Below are positions 46,696-57,480 of a stretch of DNA of 64,000 bases, piece by piece (the first letter of the stretch is position 1; the number at the start of each line of letters is the position of its first letter). Origin of the DNA: Agaricus subrufescens (lineage: Eukaryota > Basidiomycota > Agaricomycetes > Agaricales > Agaricaceae); contig CM057064.1 in the NCBI GenBank assembly GCA_029945375.1, positions 806,001-870,000 of the forward strand, given 5' to 3'. A model generated the notes under the pieces. The model was not told the origin of the DNA. It did no database searches and saw only the letters and a program-made list of their open reading frames with translations. The translations under genes and the position numbers were made by a program.

Positions 46696-48867
46696 TCATG
46701 CGAAAACATCGCATCCAAAATCCTGATATCCCTCGCGCGCGAATGTGATGATATGGTCTACAAAATTCGGTTCTTATGTCAAGCAATGATTATCACCTAC
46801 ATCTCAGTCTCACCTCCAATGGTTCTCGTCGTGAATCCGATTTCACAGTAACAATAATAATCTGCGAGAAAGAACAGTATCATTAAATAGTTTCTTCCAG
46901 TGAAACGATTATCAGATCTTACATATCCACTTTCTCTTGAATACTTCTATTTCACTTCTTCCTTGCTCGCCGCATGCAGGTCCCATAACAGAAAGGTATT
47001 CGTCTTGTAGTGCGGGTACAATCGAATCTTCAAACCGGTCAAGAAAGCGTTTGCGCCACTCGCGTAGGGTTCGTGCATAGTGAGGGCCAATATTCGAAAC
47101 AGAGTCGACGATCAGACGATTTTTTGATCCCGAACGAAGAGTATCTATTAGAAGCGTCAAAGTGGGAAGGATACCCCCTGGAAAGACTGGAATTATAATA
47201 TCATCAACAAAAAGAGGCGCTGTAATTCAAGTAAAAGTACGTACTCTGCAGTATTGAAAGCATCAGACGGATAAGAAATAATGCCGATTAGCGGGATTTG
47301 GGAAAGGTGTAGACTATATGACTTACCCATTTTTGAATAAAGTCAATCTCAGTCCTATAACGGTCCCATCCTGAATTGTGGGTATTATACACGTGAGATG
47401 TCGGCGTCATTAGGCCAAAGAAAGCGTACTTGTTTCCGGGATGGTGATGACTTGAACCACACCAGCCCCAGTCCGTGGCTTTAAAGCCCAATCAACGACA
47501 CTCCAATAGGTCTCCAAAAACGCCTCTCCTACGGCTTCCAGCATCTCGACGCTGATAAGCCTGTCGAACGCGCCTTCCCACTCGGGAGGCATGTTTCGAT
47601 AGTCCATGAGGTGCACCGTAATCCTGTCGGACAGACCCAAGGCGGAGATACGCTTCTGTGCGAGGACTTGCTGCTGTACAGATAATGTTATTGTATCAAC
47701 CGTTGTCCCTGGTATCGTCTGCGTGATACGAATTGCCATTGACCCCCATCCGGAGCCGATTTCCAAAACACGATGCCCGGGTTGTATCTGAGCCTTATTG
47801 ATGATATGATCCAATTTCCGCATTTGCGCCTCTTGGAGCTCATCATCTTCTGAAGACCCCTGGTACTTGTCATCATCAGCAGGGTAACCATTACCTTGAG
47901 AGTCTTCTTTTGTTCTCTGAACGTGGCCGAGGCCGTTGACATGTTTCCCACGAGCAAGATTATTCATCTCTCCATTTCGATTGGCATGGTGAATGCACGC
48001 ATCAGATCGTGCATCACCGTCGATGATAATTTGTGCATTTCCATTCCGAAGAAGTCGCGAACCTTGCCGACCTTCGCATGGGCCCATTTTGAGATCACCG
48101 TCAAGATCCTTGAAAATTGCGCAGGAGTAAGTCATATCCGGGGACAAAAATCCTGAAAAGTAATTCGGAATTTCCGTATTTTCGGTCCTTTCTGATGGCG
48201 TACCTGCGAACATGGCATTTGAGATGTCATAATGGGCAGAAATATTTGATCGGGAGTTGCCGATTGTGTTCAGGAAGCGGTATGACGTTAACTTTTGTGG
48301 AAGCGAGAACAAATATGGTACCCCAGAATCCATATTCTCGAGACTCTCTTTGTTGTCAAAAAAAATCTAGAAAGGGGGTTATCTGCAATGCTATCGTTAC
48401 ACCTGTGAAATAAGGGAATACCTGAAAAAGGGAGACTAGATCATCACACTCTACATCGCCGTACATGTAGGCTTCGGAGAATCCAAGAGCACCCATGGTA
48501 CAAAGCCGAACCCAGAAAGTGTCCCTAATGACGCGTAATTCCGCCTTAACTTCTGACTTTGCGTCGTATATGCCTTCTCCAACCGAAGAACCTTGTTCTG
48601 GGAAGGTATAGATACGTTCAGACGTCACCAATCTAAGATGCCCCACTGTTATTTGTCGCAATGTCCTAAAGCCAGACGTTATGTTAGTCTCATGAAAACA
48701 AAGATAATGATGAGAACGTACGATACTACAGCCTTCTCCGCTAAGTTTGTTAGCGGTGCCCAACCAGCCTGCACGACAGACTCGGTAATTGAAGTCCATG
48801 CTTGGTTCAAGAAGCCGGGCCAAGAGAGACGTTTTTTAGTTGGCGAGTCCAAAGTTGGGCCAGACAT
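46696..48867 (-). CDS. Cyclopropane-fatty-acyl-phospholipid synthase family methyltransferase
   Basis: SAM-dependent enzyme that adds a methylene bridge (or related methyl group) to unsaturated fatty acyl chains of membrane phospholipids. Exons: 48867-48722, 48665-48422, 48366-48204, 48152-47430, 47370-about 47328, then the C-terminal exons to a stop at 46696. Seen: GALGFSEAYMYGDVECDDLV, NISAHYDISNAMFAGFLSPD (across a 50-base intron), the SAM-binding VLEIGSGWGSMA, LDYR-like VHLMDYRNMP, ISVEMLEAVGE, ITIPE, FPGGILPTLTLLI, NIGPHYARTLREWRKRFL and the end YCYCEIGFTTRTIGDHIITF. A low-complexity insert with DDDKYQGSSEDDELQEAQM precedes the SAM domain. One join (before FPGG) needs a weak donor to keep frame. 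The first ATG used is MSGPTLDSPTKKRLS; a longer 5' exon is possible. Confidence 0.85.
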
Positions 48868-48879
48868 GACAGGGGGAAA

Positions 48880-49244
48880 AAAAGCTCACAGCCCCCTTTA
48901 GAACTTTGGTGAGTATAAGTAGGCATAACCGGCGCGAACTCGAGAAGTTTATTTCCCTGATGGTCCATGACACCTAAATCGCGCGTACTTTGTGCCAATG
49001 AAACGGTGACCCCGAAGATCCTGATTCTTTTGATGAAATCCAGCCAATCGAGTGCTTTTAAGAAACGAATTACATTGCGGGCTGTCATCCAAATTGCTGG
49101 GCCGAACATCATTTTAGCACTCTCAATCCCTGATGCCCAACCCCCCGCCATGCCGTGGGAGTTCGGCCATCCCCGCGACTTCTTGGCGCGTGCCCAATTT
49201 GGGAAAGGCAGTTCAAAGCCCGGTCGCAGTATATTGGAAGCCAT
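48880..49244 (-). other. Protein-like segment upstream of the synthase
   Basis: An open minus-strand frame from MASNILRPGFELPFPNWARA through HGMAGGWASGIESAKMMFG and FLKALDWLDFIKRIRIFGV to PVMPTYTHQSSK is protein-like. In plants and some fungi the synthase is fused behind an FAD-dependent amine-oxidase domain, and GGWASGIESAKM vaguely recalls the C-terminal helix of such oxidases. It could be a 5' exon of the synthase or a remnant of a lost fusion partner. The frame does not run cleanly into the synthase ATG across a run of T and C at 48875-48890. Confidence 0.35.
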
Positions 49245-50293
49245 CCCTTCCAAGTAACACACAGGCACACCCCAAAACTTAATCTAATGGTTACTAACCC
49301 TTTACCGTACACAATGAATTCACAACCGAAGATCGATAAACCAGGGTGAAGTGTAACTGTGTAAGAGCACGAAGCTAATCTGTCGGACTCGTCCGATCAA
49401 CAACAGGAATCAGAAAATTATGGTATTCAACATTTATCCACGCCCTAAGGTGAGGTGAGCAGAATCATGAGTCTAGAACAACTCCGCAAAGCCACATAGC
49501 TCCATACAAAAAATGTTTGTCTAAGAAAAGCTCTCTCTCTCAACACCAAACGGGCCTACTGATGCAACGAATGCCATTTAAAACTCAAAACTGTTTCTAT
49601 ATACCTCCAATCGCTTGACACCGTCTCGATGCCGATAAATCGGCCCGCAGTCAATCGCGGTCGCGATGGCGCTAAAGTAACACGTATGATCTCTGAGAGT
49701 AACTCGGCCGAAAAATCACATTGATTAGTCGAAAAATAATAAAGCGTGCACTATCTTATTGACCCCAGTACCTCTTGTTGTTCAAGTCAAGTCGCAGATA
49801 AAACCTTCTGATTCTCAGCCACAATCTTTTTTGAAAACTTGGATCTTTTGATTTTGCATCATTTTATTTTACAGATATCTGGAGTACTACACGACGGACA
49901 TCTCGGCCGCAATTCAAAATCTCTCCTTGCACAACAGTTTCATCTTTTGAGGGGTTATTCAATAAGTCAATCTGCTTTCCCACTGACTTCATTAATACGG
50001 GGTTGGGACAATGCGCAACGCCATGAATCATTACCCCTTGTTGAATTCCCAATCAAAATCAGTAAGTATTAATACCTGTGCGAAGAATGGAGACTCCACC
50101 CCTTCGAGAGATCGTAATCGTTGGAGCAACGGTGATTGACAGATGGATACATATCGTTCTCAAATTCTCATTTTCCCTCGCAAACCTTATGCAATGTGGC
50201 CCCCCATCAAAATGAATTGAAACTTCCACATTGATGCCCTATTTTAATGTCTATGATACAGAATCGATTTCCTAATAATACATTTTCAAATAA
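49245..50293. other. Intergenic, about 1 kb, no gene seen
   Basis: AT-rich DNA with only short frames and no repeat or regulatory motif that I can support. It separates the 5' end of the synthase region from the 3' end of Rif1. Confidence 0.5.
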
Positions 50294-53200
50294 TTATCCA
50301 CTCTTTCGAATAGCTGAACGCCTCAACAGCACTGTTTTGGTGGGACTCGACGGTGGTAACGAGTCATCACTTGGTGGGTCAAATACGTCTTGAACTCTCT
50401 TGAGTGCGGGGGAAATAAGATGATGTGGTGTGACTTGACCGTATCTTGGGTCATCATCAGACGACGACTTCGTTGATGCAGGGGCACTCGAATTACGTCT
50501 CAGCTTCGCGGTGTTCGTGTTGTCAATGAGGCGTAGGCTTGGAATGGGGGGTGATGAAACAAATCGGTCAAAATCACTAGTCAGTTTCGACGGTCTACTC
50601 GAGGGTCGCATCTTTTGAATAAGTCGCTTCCCAGGTTTTGAAGGCGTCTTGACAAGCTCCGAAGAAGCCAAGTCTTCAAGGCTCGCCGAACGTTGTAAAC
50701 GCTCATTGAGGACCTCTTTGAATGTAGGAACTTCCACGGACTCCATGATCCACCGTTGTTTGATAGAACGTTGAGGGCTGGACCGTAGTAAACACAATGC
50801 AACGACCCCTTCCTCGATGTCATCGCTATCCTCATCCCGCGCGCCCGACGACGATCTCTTACCCGAAGTTACATTGCTTAGCCTTCTACTCTTCAGAGGT
50901 GACGGCCTTTCCGCTATTGAATCTCCATCATTGCTCTCTTCTTCAAGCTGGCGCTTGTGAGTTTCAGACGCCCCCGCTTTCGATAGAGACCATAGCAGCG
51001 GCCTCGTTATGATGCGTTCAGCCACGGACGGTATCTTCCCCGCAGTCGCCGCACGTGGCGACGTATTCTCCTTGTCATTTTCGTATCTTCGTCTCTTCGC
51101 TCTAGGCGTAACACCGAGGCCAGCAGCCCAGGTACGCTTATTGGCACGTTTTGGAGTCGTAGGGGTGGATGTTGACGCTCGAACATTGAGAGGCGAAGTA
51201 GGCGAGAACGATGGCGAGAATCTTGGGAAGGAAGACATGGTAGTCTCCCGATGCGAGAATGAAATCAATTTACGAGACATAAAGGACGTGGTGGGGGTCA
51301 CTGGTGTTTCTGAAGAGCGGTCGTTGACAGGTGTCGTTGGCGGCATCAGTCCAGCTTCTGAAAGTGTTGGTGATGAAGGAGGTAGTGAAGATCGGGTGTC
51401 TGCAATGCTATCAACATCAACCCCCAAGCAGCGCTGTATGCCCTCGGGCAAATCGCTTATGGATGTCTTCTGTGTTCCATACGTGATAGTCCAGAAATGG
51501 TCGAATTGACTTTGAATGAGAGGCTTATTAGGCCGTCCAATGAATCCAGATTCAATCACGTTCGCAAACTTGAATAGTACTTCCATCGAGGGTTGAAGCG
51601 ACTGTATACAAAAGAGCACCTGCGCATAGAGCGGTACGATCTGGACAGAATTGATCAATGTTCGAAGGGATCATTAATGCCTGAGCGATAACTTACCTCA
51701 TACTCATAATCGTCCGCACTCCAAGACACGCGCTCATCAGCAACCCAGATACATACTCCATCTTGTACAGTCTCTAGGAGTTTCGAACCAAGCGTCGCAG
51801 GACACTTTTCGATTACGCTTGTCAATGTACGGATCATCCACCTGCTGATATCTTGATTGCCCAACTCCGGAGGATAAGTTGATCGCATAGTAGCGTCAAC
51901 AAACTGCATGAGAGTCTCGGGTATCTCTCTGATATCTGACATGTCCAAGTGCGACATTAACAGGTCTGCAGCCTGTGTAGAGCCCGAGCTTGAGAGGTCT
52001 TCGTGTTGCAAAATGACAGCAGCTATAGTATCGAGGACCATGATAGAGTCAAAGCCGAAATCAAGAGCTTTATCGAACGCATATTGTAGGAGCTCTTCCC
52101 ATTTTTTAGAATCCTCGTTGCCTAGAATATGGAGTTTCAGAGAACTAGTATGAACTTGTCAGTGCTTGTTAGCTTTAGGTAACAAAATTCAGAACGCACG
52201 CAAATGGGGCAGCTAACAGGACGGTAGCTCCTTCCCAATCGCAACTATCTTCAATCCATTTCTCTGCCGAAGTCCTCCACACGAATTTCTTGATATCTTC
52301 GGTCCAGTCCCATCCACACAAACCGTCTTCGAAGCCCCAGAACATCTTCATAGCATCCACCTCACAAACTGCTAATGCTTTGACGCAAAGAGAGACCCAG
52401 AGTGACCGCGCGTCATCATTAGACTCTACAAGATCATCCTCCATCTGTGTCAAACAGCTGAGCAGCCGTTCACCGGCCCGCTGCAACGCGGACTCGGGAA
52501 AAGTGATGCGGATTATTCTCCACATTTCGGAAACGACATACAACTTGAGTTCACCGTTGGTCTTTCCCGAGCTTGAGGGTGCCTGAGACTGGGACCCCAT
52601 CCCCTGTGTCTTTTGTCCTGTGTGACTGGACACGAGGTCGAGGTTATTATCCTCGAGAAGTCCGACAAGTACATCCGCTGCTTTGCGCGCAAACTCAGTC
52701 GTATCTTCGGAAGTCCCCGTCTCTGCCAGGCACTTGGTTAGTGGGGAGCGATCGCAATAGCAGTGGCAGATGCTGTACCTTGAAGGCTACTTCCGATAGC
52801 CCCCAGCAAACCTTGCCATACTGCAAGGAGTTCAGAAGTCATACTCTACAGAAAAGTTAGCATAAATCCTGTGGGATCATCGTATTCGAAACGCTCACCT
52901 GGAAGTCATTCCTATCGAACTTCTTGATAAAAGCAAGACTCTGCTTCCAAAGCTTAATCATCCTATCAAACACCCATTCTTGCGCGATTTCGTCCCGGGT
53001 TAAGCATCGTACATCTTTGAGAGGTGGCTGTGCAAGGAGCATGTCATTGACAACAGTGGATAGTGAGCCGAACTCCGTAGTGAGCAGACCACTATTGGTG
53101 GTGAATAACAGCGGAACTAGGAGCTTGTCCACCTTCCACTGAACGTCGCCTCCCTCAAGGCTAACCAGGCGTCCCATGGTTTCAATAACGTCAAGGACAT

Positions 53201-54990
53201 TTGTTTGTTTAGAAATCATATTCTCTAGGACCGAAAGTGCGCGCGCGAGGACATCGTCGGAATCTGCGCTTTCGTCGCTGAGAACGGCAGCAATGATTGC
53301 TACCCCCGTCTGGACATCAACTACGTTCATCAGGGCCTTCCAAATGGAGTCGCGTTTATCTTTGAGGAAATCATGCGCCAGAGACTTCTCGCAGGCACCG
53401 TCAGTTCCAGGAAGGAAATAGACCCATGCAACACAACGCCACACCATGCACCCTAGTGCACGAACGGAGCTCTTCTTGTGGCGCATAGACAGTGACAGGA
53501 GAGTTGAAAGGGAACGGAATATCTTGACGTTATGGATGAGAGTTGGGCCCAAAAGAATGATGGTACATGCGAGGACAACCAGTGCCCAGACCGGGCCTTG
53601 TGCTACATGGGTCGGTTCTTCCGCATTGAGTGTTGCCCGTAATGTGCGGATGATAGGGGCTTCTTGCGTCAGCTTGGATGGTGAAGGTGTGGAGCTTCGA
53701 TGAGTTTGGGGTGTGGCGGGAACATGAGTAACAAAGTCGACAATGCAGTTCGAGACTTTGGTATGAATAGGTGATGAGCGAGGGATATTCACAAGCCCGC
53801 AAACGATACCATTGAGGGCCTGGCAAGCCTGCAGACGCAAAGCGAGCGTCGGGGCCAGAAGGCTGCTCAAGATGGAATCAAATATATGCGCGAAAGCGGG
53901 TATAAATGTGGCGGGTTGGAATAAGGAAAGGTCCTGGATAGCCTAAACAAACACATTAACCATGGTACCTTAGGAGTTGGTATATCATACCTTGAGGCCA
54001 TCACTCGTCGCACCTTTCTTACCCTCCTTCCCAAGTTCTCCGTCAATACCACGGCGAATGGCATTTACAATCCGAAATGAGAGTGGTTGCAGGACACTGC
54101 GTGGTAGTCGTTGAACCTGGATGACCCAGATGGCAAGTGCCCAAGTTTTCCGTGCATTTGGCGTAGGGAGAGTCTCAGCGGTGGGGATGGCGATCACCTC
54201 AGTCAGAAGTTCCTGAAGTTGAGCTTCTACAAACAAGGTGATCAAAATCCGTATAAGGAAATGGAAACAAAATACAAAACCTACCAGTAAACAACTTATA
54301 GATGGCGGGCAGCCCCATGAACAACGCAAGGAACCTCATCGCAGAATGTGAAGTTGTACACAGATCCCGGGCATATTTAACCTCTTCCGCGCTTACTCCC
54401 CTTTTCTTGGTCGGGCTAGGTTTGGGTGAAGGGAGGCTGTATGCGGCCTTGATATCACATTCCTCAACATCCTCCGGGCCCTGGCCAAGAAACTGGTCTG
54501 CGGGATCCTGCAACGCTCGACGCAGGTCGCGAATAACTGCCGCGACGAACTCTGCTTGACATTGTCGTATAGGTTGGAACAAAGGCCAGGATGCATCCGC
54601 GTCCGCCGAGTCCGAGAGTGCGGCACGTAACCGTGACATAAGTCGACCATACGCCTCGTTGAGTTCCAGCATTGTCGCAAGCGGCGAAAGTATCGTAACC
54701 ACGGGCCCCTCCAAATAGTGCAAGTCCATGAGAGGGTCTGCCGGTTCTGGAGTATCTTCACGAGGAATTACTTTTGGAAGAGGAAGGAGAGGATAACTCG
54801 ATTCTTTCTTGAGGATGGATTTTGTAGGGAGGTCCCTCTTCGAGCTTAGACGTTTCACTGGTTTCGGAGATACTGTAAGGTCGTATATCTGTTCATGCCG
54901 CGACCACGCGACGCGAGGCTTAGAGCCAGAGGGTTGTCGATTCTCCTTGCCGGTTCGGTGGGATGATTGTGGGGGTGTTAAAAGACTCAT
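50294..54990 (-). CDS. RIF1: Rif1 homologue (telomere/replication-timing regulator), full length
   Basis: A multi-exon gene of roughly 1,350 residues. The ATG at 54990 (MSLLTPPQSSHRTGKENRQP) is chosen because the motif-bearing N-terminus follows at once. Near the start are RVAW (residues 26-29) and SILK (58-61), which fit the RVxF- and SILK-type PP1-docking motifs known at the N-terminus of fungal Rif1. A KEN triplet is at 15-17. A helical, HEAT-like region follows (YLEGPVVTILSPLATMLELN; LAIWVIQVQRLPRSVLQPLS; GPVWALVVLACTIILLGPTL). A disordered C-terminal third has many Ser/Thr-Pro sites (SPSFSPTSPLN), a likely nuclear signal (VTPRAKRRRYENDKEN) and the end LLRRSAIRKSG. Rif1 brings PP1 to chromatin to delay origin firing and protects telomeres. 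ACGCGT sits 132 bases upstream of the ATG. A shorter paralogue is at 18697-23020. Confidence 0.85.
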
Positions 54991-55121
54991 CGTGTTAGGA
55001 AAAGAAACGGAGGAGAAAAATAAAGGGAGGAGACAAGAAATCGACAATGCCGGTCCGCGTTCAGACGCGAGCGAGCGGTCCGTCACACATGATGTATTTT
55101 TAAGTCAAGCTGTCACATTCA

Positions 55122-55127
55122 ACGCGT
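55122..55127. promoter_or_regulatory. ACGCGT (MCB-like) site upstream of Rif1
   Basis: ACGCGT, the core of the MluI cell-cycle box, lies 132 bases before the Rif1 ATG, with a related GACGCG eight bases on. The paralogue at 18697 has the same hexamer 116 bases upstream. Confidence 0.4.
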
Positions 55128-55261
55128 CTTGACGCGCCGTTTGTATCTATTTGTCGCTGCCCGTGCCGCATTGCACATACCAAAGACCATATAGCAAGTC
55201 AAGCCTAGTTATAGATTGTCCATAAAATAACAATATAGCAATATAGTATAGCACAATCGCG

Positions 55262-55758
55262 TCAAATCTCACGACTACCAGGTTCCCCCCCACTCTTCCC
55301 CTTCTTCCTATCCTCATCCTTTTTCTTCTTCTGCCCAGCAAACATTTTCCTCAACGAAAATTTAGTGGAAGGAGCCACGTCTGAAGGCACTTTACTATCG
55401 CTGGACTCTCCGAAACACGAGCTCGATGGATTGATTTCAGAGGAGGTCCCGTGATCCAACCCTCTTTCACGCCTACGATATAAAGAGTGAGTATGAGTTA
55501 TTGTTCATGGCACACCTCAAGTATGCAGTTGCCTCTGATACCTACCAGTCGTCGTCGTTCTCCTCTTGGGATTTGGACCCGAGGAACTGATCTGAAATAC
55601 TACATAAACCAAACCAATCGATAGGAAGGCGAAAAAGGTTAAGAGGGATTTTCCGTTAGCACAAACGAATGTCCGAGTATAGAAATTCAAGAAACTCACT
55701 TGTCAAATAACTTCAGCATAGTTGATCGCTTGATTCCGGTGCTGTCCTCGAAACCCAT
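55262..55758 (-). CDS. Small uncharacterised protein with basic C-terminus
   Basis: Three exons (55758-55700, 55599-55546, 55472-55262) join in frame through introns with GTGAGT/ATGTAG and GTAGGT/TCGTAG ends, giving 107 residues. It starts MGFEDSTGIKRSTMLKLFDN, runs through an acidic segment (QEENDDWRERGLDHG) and a Ser-rich stretch, and ends in SLRKMFAGQKKKKDEDRKKG. There is no signal peptide or membrane helix once the introns are removed; an apparent membrane helix near 55640 lies in the first intron. No family is recognised. Clean splicing in one frame makes it a believable gene. Confidence 0.6.
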
Positions 55759-57480
55759 ATTTGTAGGTCTACGTTTGGAGTAATCACTGAATCAGAACAC
55801 TAGTGCATAGCGTAACGGATGTGCCTACATGTTAAATTGAGAAGTGTTTAGGTTAAAGCTGAGAAGTGTTCTAAGAGCGGGAAGATGTTCAAGTGTAGGA
55901 TGATGTTGTTGGTGACTTCAGCGAGACCTGAGCACCGGCTTTTAAGTTCTTTCAAGAGGCGCCCAGGCGATATTAAAGCTCATTCATCTGAAATAATCGA
56001 CAATGTCAAAGGCACAGCATTGACTGTCAAGGTCCAGAATAACAATGAACACAAAAGTTGTAGATAAAAATGGACGCGGGGTTGCTGTGCAATGCGTCAA
56101 TCACGATGGTGACGCAAAAGCGACACTACGTGCTTCTAAAATGGGAAAAAGACTAGCTAAATATAGGACAGGTTCATTGTCTTCGGGGTTTCAGGTTCTT
56201 GCATCTCAACTTTGCCTTGTTCTCTTACAAGTCCTTGTTGTTGTCTCCTCCTTACCTTCCATCGCGACAATCTCCAAGTATCTGATAGACATAGAACCAG
56301 GTTCTTCTGATTACGGTATATTGGTTGTAGTACGCTGTGGTTCAGATGATCTTCCGCTTCTTATCATGTGTTTCAGGTGTGTTCTACACCGCAAAAAAAT
56401 AGAAGAACAGCCTGTGCCTACGTAAATTTGTCAATATCAAGTCACATTGTTCTTGAACAGCAGTGCATTGCTATTAAATCAGTGATGTGGCGCAATACCA
56501 GGCGCGGCTGGACACTTACCACAGCCTCGCGCAGATATGTCAAACGGAAGCCCAAAATTGCTATACTTCAAGATGACTATACCTATGTCACTGCTAATCT
56601 CTTCATACATCCTCCATACTCCTTTCATTGTCATCCCAAATGAGTGATTCGAATTCACGCATCTTCAGTCCATGAACGTCATGTGAGTTTCGTGCTTCCG
56701 TTGAAATGAGAGAACGCGCAAGCACTCCGCGAGCGCCACTAATGGGCATTGGAGAGACATGCGCATAAGACGATATATATATACTATTATTTGATTTGTC
56801 ATGCACGATCTACACTCTTCCCATTTTCCTGTTGTAATATACTGTCCAGGCGCCACCGCTGTCGGTATATAAAAAACACCCCTATATCGTCCACCTCAAT
56901 CCCCATTTGTGTCACGAGTCTCTGAGGTGAGCCACTTCTAAAAACGTTTTTCATACTATCATTTGGCTTATGCTCTTACAGTCTGTCATTCTCTCTCACA
57001 GTTACTACCCGTAAGTTTGTATCTATATTTAAGGTGCCATCTCTGACTTCCGTAGGTCTGCCAGAATTGAGATTTCTGTCGGTATGCACTGCGGATCACT
57101 CCACCCGAACGCGAGCCCTCGCTAAGCTGGAGTCCGTTCCCAACTCAGATCCCCCATCAGATTGTAAGAAAAACTCTCTTCTACTCGCCCACATGGATCC
57201 CACACCGCGGTAATCTCGCGCAAAGTCGGCCTCAAGTGACCCAAATCACTGGGTTTTAGTGTGTCAAGTGAAGAAGTGCTCCACTTTAATTTGTTCAACT
57301 ACATTACGAGTGCACATTTGCTTTGTATATAGCATATAATCATCACAAATATCAATAAAAATCCATGTATCCGGTTCCTTGCCCTCTTGTGCCCATCCCA
57401 CTAGAACCCTTGCTGACACGAGGGCTCCTCTCATCTGATATAATTATAAATACCTCGTGACAGACTATTCTATATTAGAA
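55759..57480. other. Intergenic, with a TATA box near 56866 and one doubtful open frame
   Basis: The open frame 56045-56425 (plus) includes a hydrophobic stretch (LASQLCLVLLQVLVVVSSL) but no other sign of being real. TATATAAAAA at 56866-56875 is a good TATA box, followed by CACC-rich DNA and several GT...AG intervals (56935-57060), as in a transcript leader. No coding frame downstream is convincing, so it may serve a short or non-coding transcript. Confidence 0.35.

Noticed and set aside
55600..55690. Predicted membrane helix (LLTFFAFLSIGLVYVVF) in the small gene at 55.3 kb
   Set aside because: It lies in the first intron when the exons are joined in a single frame.
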